The notes under the pieces are model-generated. The model was given only the letters and a program-made list of their open reading frames with translations. It did not search any database and was not told the origin of the DNA. This document shows, piece by piece, positions 52,795-60,843 of a stretch of DNA of 64,000 bases (positions are counted from its first letter, which is position 1; the number at the start of each line of letters is the position of its first letter). The translations under genes and the position numbers were made by a program. Origin of the DNA: Nitrospira sp. (GTDB lineage: Bacteria; Nitrospirota; Nitrospiria; Nitrospirales; Nitrospiraceae); the NCBI GenBank assembly GCA_024998625.1, contig JACOEL010000004.1, forward strand, positions 186,001 to 250,000, given 5' to 3'.

Positions 52795-54192
52795 ATGCAC
52801 CGTCCGCGTCTGGTCATCGCCGGCACCCACAGTGGTGCCGGCAAAACCACGGTCACCCTGGCGCTCATGGCTGCATTCAAGGCCAGAGGGCTGGTGGTCC
52901 AGCCGTTCAAGGTCGGGCCGGATTTCATCGACCCCGGCCACCATCAAGCTGTGACGGGGAGGCCCTCGCGCAACTTGGACGGCTGGATGTTGGGGGAGAC
53001 CGTAAACTGTAGCATCGTTTCACGTGCTTCCGCCGATGCGGATCTGTCCATCATCGAAGGGATGATGGGACTGTTCGACGGCAGCTCAGCGGTGCATGAG
53101 CAGGGCAGCACGGCTGAATTGGCGAAGCAGCTCAACGCACCGGTGTTGCTGGTCATCGACGGGAGCGCCATGGCGCGATCGGCAGCCGCCATAGCCTCCG
53201 GGTATGCGACATTCGACCCGGCCGTTCAGGTTCGCGGCGTCCTGTTTAATCGCGTGCGGAGTGAAGGCCACTATCAGTTATTGCGGGAGGCGGTGGAGGC
53301 GGAGACGGATCTTATGGTCGTCGGGTATCTTCAGCCCGATACCTCCGTGACGATCCAGGACCGGCACCTGGGTCTCAGGACCGCCATCGAGCAGGGGCAG
53401 GATGATCTGTATGACCGGTTGGCTCGATCCGCTGCGAACACGGTTGACTTGGGCCTGGTCGAGGCCATGGCTCGATCTGCCGGTGAATTTCCTGGAGGAG
53501 CCCTCTCGATCACGAGGCAGGTGGCAACGCAACAACCGGTTCGAGTCGGCGTGGCCTACGATGCGGCCTTTTGTTTTTACTATCAGGACAATCTGGAATT
53601 GCTCGAAGCCGCAGGGGCGGAGCTCGTGAAGTTTTCACCGTTGCGCGATGCCAAGTTGCCTGATGCGGACCTGCTGTATTTCGGGGGAGGATACCCTGAA
53701 CTGTACGGCGAGATCTTGGCCGCCAACGTCTCCATGCGCAGGGCGGTGCAGTCCTTTGCCCGGCGTGACGGAGTCGTCTATGCCGAATGCGGCGGGTTGA
53801 TGTATTTGACGGAAGCCATTCGTGACGGGGAAGGCAGGCGACATGAAATGGTGGGGTTGTTTCCGGCGGACGCGGTCATGCGGAGAAACGGGATGACGTT
53901 GGGTTATCGAACAGTGGCAGTCACTCAGCCCTGTATCCTGGGTCGCTCAGGCACGTCGATGCGTGGACATGAGTTTCATTATTCCATGCTGGAAGCAAGA
54001 GGCGACCTGCGCTATGCCTGCATGTTGTCGGATGCGGCGGGGAAACCGGTTGGGCAGGACGGGTTGACGATGGGGAATACCCTTGCGTTGTACAGCCACC
54101 TGCATTTCGGCAGTCATCCGGTTGTCGTGACTGATCTGCTGGGGACTGCCCGTCGACTGCGCGGGGCGCAGGCCTCTGCCACGAAAGGATGA
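52795..54192 (+). CDS. cbiA: Cobyrinate a,c-diamide synthase
   Basis: 465 residues from the ATG at 52795, preceded by GAGGATCG; upstream in-frame starts overlap btuB. VIAGTHSGAGKTTVTLAL is the ATP-binding P-loop, FKVGPDFIDPGHH and RNLDGWMLG are CobB/CbiA hallmarks. The C-terminal glutaminase-like domain has YAECGGLMYLTEAI with the nucleophile Cys and RGHEFHYSML with the second catalytic region. It amidates the a and c side chains of cob(II)yrinate with glutamine and ATP. As ring-building genes are absent nearby, the substrate may come from elsewhere in the genome. Confidence 0.93.
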   Translation: MHRPRLVIAGTHSGAGKTTVTLALMAAFKARGLVVQPFKVGPDFIDPGHHQAVTGRPSRNLDGWMLGETVNCSIVSRASADADLSIIEGMMGLFDGSSAVHEQGSTAELAKQLNAPVLLVIDGSAMARSAAAIASGYATFDPAVQVRGVLFNRVRSEGHYQLLREAVEAETDLMVVGYLQPDTSVTIQDRHLGLRTAIEQGQDDLYDRLARSAANTVDLGLVEAMARSAGEFPGGALSITRQVATQQPVRVGVAYDAAFCFYYQDNLELLEAAGAELVKFSPLRDAKLPDADLLYFGGGYPELYGEILAANVSMRRAVQSFARRDGVVYAECGGLMYLTEAIRDGEGRRHEMVGLFPADAVMRRNGMTLGYRTVAVTQPCILGRSGTSMRGHEFHYSMLEARGDLRYACMLSDAAGKPVGQDGLTMGNTLALYSHLHFGSHPVVVTDLLGTARRLRGAQASATKG

Positions 54193-54193
54193 G

Positions 54194-54793
54194 ATGGCGG
54201 AACAGGACGAGCATACGGCGAAGATGCAACGCTTGAAGGCCTCCGTGGATCGGCGGATCGAAGCGGCCCAGGACGAGAAGGGGCTTCTGATCGTCTACAC
54301 CGGCGCGGGAAAGGGAAAAACAACCGCCGCGCTCGGGATGGCCCTCCGTTGCCTCGGCCACGGCATGAAGGTGGCGGTCGTCCAGTTCATCAAAGGTGCC
54401 ATCGATACGGCTGAGGAGCGGGTGTTGAAGTCGTTCGGCGGCCGTGTGACGTTCCTCCGCATGGGCGAAGGGTATACCTGGGAGACGCAGGATCGGGAGC
54501 GGGATACGAGCCATGCGCAAGCGGCCTGGGCGAAGGCCTGCGAGTTCATGAGCGATCCCTCCTATGCGATGGTGATCCTGGATGAATTCAATATCGCGCT
54601 GCACCATGGCTACGTGGCGGTGACCGAAGTCGTGCCGCGTTTGCAGCAGCGGCCGGCGATGCAACATGTCGTGAGCACCGGCAGAGGGGCTCCGGAGGAA
54701 TTGATCGAGGCTGCAGATCTGGTGACGGAGATGAAGCAGGTGAAGCATCCGTTCCGCAAAGGCATCAAGGCGCAGGCGGGGGTGGAGTTTTGA
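54194..54793 (+). CDS. cobO: Cob(I)yrinic acid a,c-diamide adenosyltransferase (CobA/CobO type)
   Basis: 199 residues, start one base after the cbiA stop. LLIVYTGAGKGKTTAALGMA is the P-loop (GAGKGKTT) of CobO/BtuR/CobA enzymes, VAVVQFIKGA and MVILDEFNIALHHG are family motifs, and TGRGAPEELIEAADLVTEM the C-terminal part. It attaches the adenosyl group from ATP to the cob(I) form of the corrinoid in the cytoplasm. A second, unrelated (PduO-type) adenosyltransferase is encoded 278 bases further on in the same operon. Confidence 0.93.
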   Translation: MAEQDEHTAKMQRLKASVDRRIEAAQDEKGLLIVYTGAGKGKTTAALGMALRCLGHGMKVAVVQFIKGAIDTAEERVLKSFGGRVTFLRMGEGYTWETQDRERDTSHAQAAWAKACEFMSDPSYAMVILDEFNIALHHGYVAVTEVVPRLQQRPAMQHVVSTGRGAPEELIEAADLVTEMKQVKHPFRKGIKAQAGVEF

Positions 54794-54993
54794 AAGGGCC
54801 AGTGAGCAAGACCTGTGAGCATTGTCGGCAGTCGTTCGAATGTGGCGGGTATCAATGCTGGTGCGGGAAGATCGGCATTACCGAGGAGCAGATGGATTGG
54901 ATTGCGGCGCGGTTTAAGGATTGCCTCTGCCCCGTCTGTTTGCAGCAAGTGGCGGATGGAGTACTTGGACCGGAAGTCTCGCAGCACAAGTAA
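54790..54993 (+). CDS. Small cysteine-rich CWC-family protein
   Basis: 67 residues from a TTG overlapping the cobO stop. CEHCRQSFECGGYQCWCGK and CLCPVCLQQ contain eight Cys in CxxC and CWC settings, the pattern of the cysteine-rich CWC family. Such proteins probably bind zinc or another metal. Function unknown. Its place between two corrinoid adenosyltransferase genes is notable since both need reduced Co(I); a redox or metal-handling role is possible but not shown. Confidence 0.75.
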   Translation: MKGPVSKTCEHCRQSFECGGYQCWCGKIGITEEQMDWIAARFKDCLCPVCLQQVADGVLGPEVSQHK

Positions 54994-55070
54994 GTTGATC
55001 TGCCGGTAGCCGAAAAAGAACGTCCTGCCTTGTCAGGGAGAGGACCGTGCCGAAAGGGAAGGAATGGTCG

Positions 55071-55667
55071 ATGCGAATTACCAAGGTCTATACAAGAACG
55101 GGCGACGCGGGCCAAACGCGGTTAGCCGGCGGCCAACAGGTCTGGAAGGACTGTTTGCGGGTCGAGGCCTATGGCACGGTCGATGAGTTGAATGCCTCCG
55201 TGGGACTGGTGCGGGCGATGAATGCTGAGGCCGGGAGTGGCTCTGCCGCTTCGACGCAATTGGAGGCAGATTTGCGTTGGGTGCAAAACAAACTGTTCGA
55301 TGTGGGGAGTATTCTGGCCACGGCGCCGGGCCAGACCTTTCCCAACATGCCGGAGGTGACGGCCAAAGATGTGACGAAGCTCGAAGAGATGATCGATCGA
55401 TGCCAGGAGGAACTCGCCCCGCTGAAGGAATTTATTCTGCCCGGTGGCGGGAAGGTCTCGGCGACACTCCACCAGGCGCGAACGATCTGCCGTCGCGCGG
55501 AACGAATCTGTATCCGGTTGAGTCGCGAGGAATCGGTCGCAGCCGAGCTCAATAAGTATTTGAACCGATTGAGCGACGCGCTGTTCGTCCTCGCTCGCTG
55601 GGTGTCGAAGACCCAGGGCGAACCGGAGTTTTTATGGCAACGTGAATCCGGGGTAACCGCCGAGTAA
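55071..55667 (+). CDS. PduO-type ATP:cob(I)alamin adenosyltransferase
   Basis: 198 residues from the ATG at 55071, following GGGAAGGAATGG; an ATG-like start 24 bases upstream is less supported. VYTRTGDAGQTRLAGG is the N-terminal ATP-binding loop, VEAYGTVDELNASVGL the family hallmark, and ICRRAERICIRLSREE the helix with the Arg/Glu residues that bind the triphosphate. It makes adenosylcobalamin or adenosylates incoming corrinoids. Its presence beside cobO suggests division of labour, for example de novo or salvage flux. Confidence 0.93.
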   Translation: MRITKVYTRTGDAGQTRLAGGQQVWKDCLRVEAYGTVDELNASVGLVRAMNAEAGSGSAASTQLEADLRWVQNKLFDVGSILATAPGQTFPNMPEVTAKDVTKLEEMIDRCQEELAPLKEFILPGGGKVSATLHQARTICRRAERICIRLSREESVAAELNKYLNRLSDALFVLARWVSKTQGEPEFLWQRESGVTAE

Positions 55668-55671
55668 GCCG

Positions 55672-56208
55672 ATGAAGAAGTACCCGGCGGCAGGATCCCA
55701 TCTTATTCTGGTGCTCGGCGGTGCCGCATCGGGGAAAAGTCAGGCGGCGCTCGATCGGGCGGGCCGCCGAGGCCCGAAAGCCTTTGTCGCGACCGGGCAG
55801 GCGCTGGACGGTGAGATGAAAGCGCGTATTGCGCGGCACCGCGAGACCCGTCCCACCGACTGGATCACCGCCGAGGTGCCGCGTGATCTCGCCGGCTGGT
55901 TTCGGACGGAAGCACGGGGCTATCGCACCGTCGTGGTGGATTGTCTGACGCTTTGGCTGAGCAATGTGTGCGGACGTCGCATGGCCGGGCAGGAGATGGT
56001 CCCTCGTGTGGAGGAGTTGCTGCAGGCTATTCGAGGCACCAAGGCGCGGGTGGTACTGGTGAGCAATGAATTGGGCTTCGGGCTGGTGCCGACGAGTCGC
56101 AGTGCGCGCGCGTTTCGCGATGTCGCCGGTCGGGTCAACCAACAGATCGCGGCAGCGGCCGACGAAGTCTACTTTGTTATCAGCGGCCAGTCGCTCAAAC
56201 TCAAATGA
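55672..56208 (+). CDS. cobU: Adenosylcobinamide kinase/adenosylcobinamide-phosphate guanylyltransferase
   Basis: 178 residues. [15 protein letters not shown] is the P-loop; the canonical GGARSGKS has Arg where Ala is found here. [19 protein letters not shown] holds the His that forms the guanylyl intermediate, and [13 protein letters not shown] and [14 protein letters not shown] are further family motifs. It phosphorylates adenosylcobinamide and transfers GMP to give adenosylcobinamide-GDP, the substrate of CobS. Five bases separate it from the previous gene. See also cbiZ, which handles the same cobinamide by another route. Confidence 0.92.
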   Translation: MKKYPAAGSHLILVLGGAASGKSQAALDRAGRRGPKAFVATGQALDGEMKARIARHRETRPTDWITAEVPRDLAGWFRTEARGYRTVVVDCLTLWLSNVCGRRMAGQEMVPRVEELLQAIRGTKARVVLVSNELGFGLVPTSRSARAFRDVAGRVNQQIAAAADEVYFVISGQSLKLK

Positions 56209-56224
56209 CAGGGGAGAAGACCCG

Positions 56225-57277
56225 ATGACGCTCCAGGAAGTGTTGACACGAATTCAACCGGTGGATCAGGCGATCGCAGCCCGCACGCAAGCCCGCCTGG
56301 ACGGGTTGACCAAACCCCTCGGCAGTCTGGGGCGGCTGGAAGAAACCGCGGTGCGTTATGCCACGATCACCGGCGAAGTGAAACCGGCAGTGCCACGCGG
56401 GGTCGTGTTTACGTTTGCGGCCGACCATGGCGTGGCGACTGAAGGGGTCAGCGCCTATCCACGTGAAGTCACGCCGCAAATGGTGTTGAACTTTCTCCGT
56501 GGCGGCGCCGGCGTCAATGTGCTCGCGCGTCACACCGGGGTGGAAGTGCGGGTGGTGGATATTGGAGTCGCCTACGACTTTGGGTCGGTCTCCGGCCTGA
56601 TTCACAAGAAGGTGATGCCGGGGACGAACAATCTCCTGGTGGAATCCGCCATGAGTCGTGACCAGGCGGTGCAAGCGTTGCAGGTCGGGATCGGGTTGGC
56701 CACGGAAGCCGCGCGCGAAGGGATCGGTCTGGTCGGAACTGGCGAGATGGGCATCGGCAACACGACGCCGAGCGCCGCGATCACAGCAGTCATGACCGGG
56801 CGGCCGGTGGCTGAGGTGACGGGGCGGGGAACCGGCATCGACGAAGCGGGTCATGCCCGCAAAGTCGCCGTCATCGAGCAGGCGCTTAACCGGCATCGTC
56901 CGAACCGGGCCGATGCCATCGATGTGCTCGTGAAGGTCGGCGGTCTGGAGATTGCCGGTTTGGCCGGACTCATTCTTGGTGCGGCGGCAGGGCGGGTCCC
57001 TGTGGTATTGGATGGCTTCATTGCCGGTGCTGCGGCGCTAATCGCGGTGGGGTTGCAGCCGATCTGCCGGGACTATCTGATCGCCTCGCACCGTTCGGTG
57101 GAACGTGGTCATCAGGCGATTCTGGAGCATCTGAACTTGAAGCCGCTGCTCGATCTCGACCTGCGGTTAGGTGAAGGAACTGGAGCCTGCCTGGGGATGA
57201 GCCTCGTGCAGGCGTCGATCAAGATTCTGACCGAGATGGCGACGTTCGAAGAAGCGGGTGTGTCGCAACGTGACTGA
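56225..57277 (+). CDS. cobT: Nicotinate-nucleotide--dimethylbenzimidazole phosphoribosyltransferase
   Basis: 350 residues from the ATG at 56225 after [69 protein letters not shown] and [13 protein letters not shown] contain the base- and nucleotide-binding residues and the catalytic Glu (LGEGTG). It makes alpha-ribazole 5'-phosphate for the lower ligand of cobalamin. Length matches the family. The longer open frame upstream runs into cobU and is a shadow. Confidence 0.95.
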   Translation: MTLQEVLTRIQPVDQAIAARTQARLDGLTKPLGSLGRLEETAVRYATITGEVKPAVPRGVVFTFAADHGVATEGVSAYPREVTPQMVLNFLRGGAGVNVLARHTGVEVRVVDIGVAYDFGSVSGLIHKKVMPGTNNLLVESAMSRDQAVQALQVGIGLATEAAREGIGLVGTGEMGIGNTTPSAAITAVMTGRPVAEVTGRGTGIDEAGHARKVAVIEQALNRHRPNRADAIDVLVKVGGLEIAGLAGLILGAAAGRVPVVLDGFIAGAAALIAVGLQPICRDYLIASHRSVERGHQAILEHLNLKPLLDLDLRLGEGTGACLGMSLVQASIKILTEMATFEEAGVSQRD

Positions 57278-57278
57278 G

Positions 57279-58043
57279 ATGGCCGCCATGACCAGACCCT
57301 TTGTCTTTGCCTGGCATTTTCTCACGGCGATTCCGATCAGCCGGAGCCACCATGCGCCGTCGTCCGCTGAACTGGCCACGTCGATGGCCTGGTACTCCAC
57401 GGTCGGACTCGTGATCGGCGGATTGCTCGCGGCGGCTGATCAGGGCCTGCGCTTGTTTTTGACGGCTGAGATGGCGAATGTCCTGCTGATTGTCCTGCTG
57501 GTGCTCCTGACACGCGGGCTGCATCAGGACGGGCTGGCGGACACTTTAGATGGGCTGGCCGGCGGGCGAACCGCGGCCGATCGGCTGCGCATCATGCGCG
57601 ATCCGAGCGTCGGGGCACTCGGTGCGACCGGTCTCTTTCTCTCGCTGCTGTTGCGGTATGCCGGATTGCTCGCCCTCCCTCAACCGGTTCGGCTTCCCGT
57701 GCTGCTCTGTATGCCGGCGCTGGGCCGTTGGGCGATGGTCTTAGTCGCCTGGGCATCTCCCTATGCCAGGAGCGAAGGCGGGCTGGCGGCGGCGTTTCTG
57801 ACTCATCTCTCCTGGCAACACGTGTTGCTCTCGAGTCTCGTATTGGCTTGTGCGTTGACGGCCGGATTAGGAGCGATTGTGGCAGCTTCGACCATCGGGT
57901 TGGGAGTCATGGTGGTGGTCGTTGTGCGGCGAGGCTGTCGGGCATGGTTCGGCGGGGTGACGGGAGATCTGCTCGGCGCCACGAATGAATTGATCGAGAT
58001 TCTCTTCCTCTTGTTGATCCCGTTGTTGGTGATGGCGCGATGA
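57279..58043 (+). CDS. cobS: Adenosylcobinamide-GDP ribazoletransferase (cobalamin synthase)
   Basis: 254 residues from the ATG at 57279; a GTG at 57258 overlapping cobT is also possible. LHQDGLADTLDGLAGG is the metal-binding signature of CobS, followed by RLRIMRDPSVGALG. Six or seven membrane segments are visible. It joins adenosylcobinamide-GDP to alpha-ribazole phosphate in the inner membrane to complete the coenzyme. Overlaps cbiB by four bases. Confidence 0.92.
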   Translation: MAAMTRPFVFAWHFLTAIPISRSHHAPSSAELATSMAWYSTVGLVIGGLLAAADQGLRLFLTAEMANVLLIVLLVLLTRGLHQDGLADTLDGLAGGRTAADRLRIMRDPSVGALGATGLFLSLLLRYAGLLALPQPVRLPVLLCMPALGRWAMVLVAWASPYARSEGGLAAAFLTHLSWQHVLLSSLVLACALTAGLGAIVAASTIGLGVMVVVVVRRGCRAWFGGVTGDLLGATNELIEILFLLLIPLLVMAR

Positions 58044-58996
58044 CCGGCGGCGAGTTGGCGTTGGCAGCGGCGCTGGATGTCGTGGCAGGAGATCCCCGCT
58101 GGTTGCCCCACCCGGTGCGGGGCATGGGTCTGTTCATTGCCTGGTACGATCACCGGGTCCGAACATTCTGCCGTGGCGACCAAGCCTTACAAATTGCCGG
58201 AGCCTGTCTTGCGCTGGGCTTACCAGCGGCGGTCTATGCGGCGGCCACCTGGCTGATTGCGCAGGCGGCCACGTTCTCTCCGCTCTTCGGACAACTGCTC
58301 GGTATCGGCTTGGCCTATACCTCTCTGGCGGGCCGTGATCTGTTCGATCATGTCCAGCCGGTCAGTCGTGCGTTGCAGGAAGGGAATCTTGCCTCGGCGC
58401 GTGAGGCTGTGGCCAGGATTGTCGGCCGGGACAGCGCCGCGCTAGAGGAACCGGAGGTCGTGCGCGCCACTGTGGAGACGATCGCCGAAAGCATCGCCGA
58501 CGGCATTATTGCACCGCTCGTCTACCTCTCCCTTGGCGGCGCGCCGCTCGCGCTGGCCTACAAGGCCGTGAATACACTCGACTCGATGGTGGGACATCAC
58601 GATGAGCGGTATGAACATTTCGGTTGGGCTTCTGCCCGATTGGACGATGTTATGAACTGGGTGCCTGCCAGACTGGCGGCCGGCTTCATCGCGCTGGCCT
58701 CGGGCTTGGCGACGGGTCAGTGGCATCGCGTCCAAGACAGTTGGTACATCCTGCATCGGGATGGCGACAAACATGCCAGCCCGAACAGCGGCAGGCCAGA
58801 AGCGGCCATGGCTGGAGGATTGGGCGTGCAACTCGGCGGACAGAACTATTATGACGGTGTGCCTTACGATGGTGAATTGATCGGTGATGCCGGCACCGCG
58901 TTGATCCCCGGGCACATCGATCAGGCCACTCGCATTATGGTTGTCGCTGCGGGACTCGGGCTCTTCTTTGCGCTGTTGTCTCTATGGGTATCATGA
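58040..58996 (+). CDS. cbiB: Adenosylcobinamide-phosphate synthase
   Basis: 318 residues, ATGA overlap with cobS. LDVVAGDPRWLPHPVRGMG is the N-terminal CbiB signature; IVGRDSAALEEPEVVRATVE (cited in 20 residues) and ESIADGIIAPLVYL the central one; YKAVNTLDSMVGHHDERYEHFG is the third, cited as NTLDSMVGHHDERY. NSGRPEAAMAGGLGVQLGG is in the C-terminal half. An integral membrane protein that attaches aminopropanol phosphate to adenosylcobyrate. The substrate phosphate comes from the CobD enzyme encoded next. Confidence 0.93.
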   Translation: MTGGELALAAALDVVAGDPRWLPHPVRGMGLFIAWYDHRVRTFCRGDQALQIAGACLALGLPAAVYAAATWLIAQAATFSPLFGQLLGIGLAYTSLAGRDLFDHVQPVSRALQEGNLASAREAVARIVGRDSAALEEPEVVRATVETIAESIADGIIAPLVYLSLGGAPLALAYKAVNTLDSMVGHHDERYEHFGWASARLDDVMNWVPARLAAGFIALASGLATGQWHRVQDSWYILHRDGDKHASPNSGRPEAAMAGGLGVQLGGQNYYDGVPYDGELIGDAGTALIPGHIDQATRIMVVAAGLGLFFALLSLWVS

Positions 58997-60102
58997 CGCG
59001 CATCGGTCATGGCGGGGATGTGTACGCGGCGGCCCGTGAGTTAGGGCGAGACCTTCATCAACTGCTGGATTTCAGTGCCAGCATCAATCCCTTGGGGCCT
59101 TCCCCGGCCGCGTTGCGGACCATGCGAGCAGCCGAAGTCTTGCTCAGTCATTATCCGGACCCGGCCTGTTGGGCACTGCGGCAGTCGCTGGCCAGGCATT
59201 GGCATCGTCCGGCTGAGGAGTTTCTGGTCGGCAACGGGTCGACCGAGTTGATCCATCTCCTTCCCAGGACATTGGCGATCAGACATCTCCTGCTGATCGG
59301 CCCGACGTTTTCTGAATATGCCGAGGCGATGACACGCGCCGGAGGACAGGTCACCATGCTGATGGCGGATCGTGCCAACGGGTATCGTCTTCGGCTGGAA
59401 CTGGTCCTCGCAGCATTGCAGAAGCGGCGGCGGCCTGCGAGCGGCGCCTCTCCCATTGATGCAGTACTCCTCTGCAATCCCAATAGCCCGACCGGTCGCG
59501 CTTGCGATGCTGGCGCCGTGAGAACGCTTGCCCGTCTGGTAGCTCGCCGGGGGCTCTGGTGTATCGTGGATGAATCCTTTGCGGAATATGCAGATCACGC
59601 GTCGATCTTGTCAGAGCCTCTTCCCCCACGGACCGTCGTGCTTCGCAGCTTTACTAAGTTTTATGGATTGCCGGGGCTGCGAGCTGGATACGCGGTGGCC
59701 AAGCCGGGCGTGATTGCACAAATTGCGACGCAGCAGCCGCCCTGGTCGGTGAATATGCTGGCGCAGCAAACCGCCCTCGCCGCCTTGCAGGATGCGCGAC
59801 ATGCCGGGCGAAGTCTTCGTTTCATGGAACGGGAGCGAGCTCGCGTTCAGAAGGCACTGACCCGGCTACCCGGTTGCACGGTCTTTCCCTCTGCCGTCAA
59901 TTTTCTGCTGATGGAGTTGCCGGTCGGGCAGAAAGCGACGGCCGTGGTGGCCGTGCTTCGCCGGCAGGGACTCTTGATAAGGGATTGTTCGCAGGTGCCT
60001 GGATTGAATGGCCGTTCGGTTCGCATCGCGGTTCGCTCAAGGGCCGACAATGATCGCCTCCTGCGAGCTCTGTCGAGTCTCCTTTGCGAGGGTGGCGCAT
60101 GA
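58984..60102 (+). CDS. cobD: Threonine-phosphate decarboxylase
   Basis: 372 residues, overlapping cbiB by 13 bases; a second ATG lies nine bases in. HGGDVYAAARELG and LLDFSASINPLGPSP are the N-terminal motifs of CobD/CobC enzymes, LVGNGSTELIHLLPR the PLP phosphate area, LLCNPNSPTGRACD and VDESFAEY the ring-binding part, and RSFTKFYGLPGLRAGY contains the PLP Lys. It decarboxylates L-threonine 3-phosphate to aminopropanol phosphate for CbiB. Confidence 0.92.
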   Translation: MGIMTRIGHGGDVYAAARELGRDLHQLLDFSASINPLGPSPAALRTMRAAEVLLSHYPDPACWALRQSLARHWHRPAEEFLVGNGSTELIHLLPRTLAIRHLLLIGPTFSEYAEAMTRAGGQVTMLMADRANGYRLRLELVLAALQKRRRPASGASPIDAVLLCNPNSPTGRACDAGAVRTLARLVARRGLWCIVDESFAEYADHASILSEPLPPRTVVLRSFTKFYGLPGLRAGYAVAKPGVIAQIATQQPPWSVNMLAQQTALAALQDARHAGRSLRFMERERARVQKALTRLPGCTVFPSAVNFLLMELPVGQKATAVVAVLRRQGLLIRDCSQVPGLNGRSVRIAVRSRADNDRLLRALSSLLCEGGA

Positions 60103-60827
60103 CGATGTGGCCGGATGGTTTCACCACTCGCTCTCGAATTGCCAAGGACACACTCATTCTCGATCTGGGAACTCGCATGCGGGTGTTGTCGTCCGCTCCA
60201 AGGGGGGGAGGGCTGCGAATCACCCGCTACATCATGAATCATCAGGTTCCTGCCAATCCTGTTCCGCAGGCAACTCACTCAAAGTGGGAACATCCTGCCC
60301 GTTACCTCAAGCGAATCGCCGTAGAGCTGGGGGTAGATCCCGATTGTGTCGGCCTGATGACGGCGGTTCCGATGAAACAGGTCGTGATGCACCGTGAGGC
60401 GCAGGATGGAACCTGGGTCGAGTGTTTTGCCACCGTGGGTGTCACCAACGCGGTGCGGGCAGGTGAGCCGCCGCCGCGAGAAGTGGGTGACAGCACTGTC
60501 CGCCGAGCCGGGACGATCAATCTGATGGTCGTCACCAATGCCTGCCTTGCCGTGCCGGCTCTGGTCTGTGCAGTGCAGGTGGCGACGGAGAGCAAGACCG
60601 GAGTGCTGCGTGACCATGCGGTGCCCAGCTGGACGGGGCATTCCGGCGCGACCGGCACGGGGACGGACGCGGTGGTTGTCGCCTGTGCCCTGCGGGGAAG
60701 CGGTCCCTGGTCGGACTATGCCGGAACCCATACCACGCTCGGGTCTTTGATCGGACGGGTCGTCGCCGAGTGCCTCACACAAGGTCTGGCACGCGCGACT
60801 GAGTGGGCGGTGACACATCGCGGCTAA
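60099..60827 (+). CDS. cbiZ: Adenosylcobinamide amidohydrolase
   Basis: 242 residues from the ATG at 60099 (ATGA overlap with cobD). GLRITRYIMNHQVPAN, VGLMTAVPMKQVVM, CFATVGVTNAVRAGEP, GTINLMVVTNACL and TGTGTDAVVVAC are CbiZ family blocks. It cuts the aminopropanol arm off adenosylcobinamide, giving adenosylcobyric acid that CbiB can use again. CbiZ is best known from archaea and some bacteria with BtuFCD; the transporter here is in the same regulon. Confidence 0.9.
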   Translation: MTMWPDGFTTRSRIAKDTLILDLGTRMRVLSSAPRGGGLRITRYIMNHQVPANPVPQATHSKWEHPARYLKRIAVELGVDPDCVGLMTAVPMKQVVMHREAQDGTWVECFATVGVTNAVRAGEPPPREVGDSTVRRAGTINLMVVTNACLAVPALVCAVQVATESKTGVLRDHAVPSWTGHSGATGTGTDAVVVACALRGSGPWSDYAGTHTTLGSLIGRVVAECLTQGLARATEWAVTHRG

Positions 60828-60843
60828 ACGGTTGTCATTTCCT

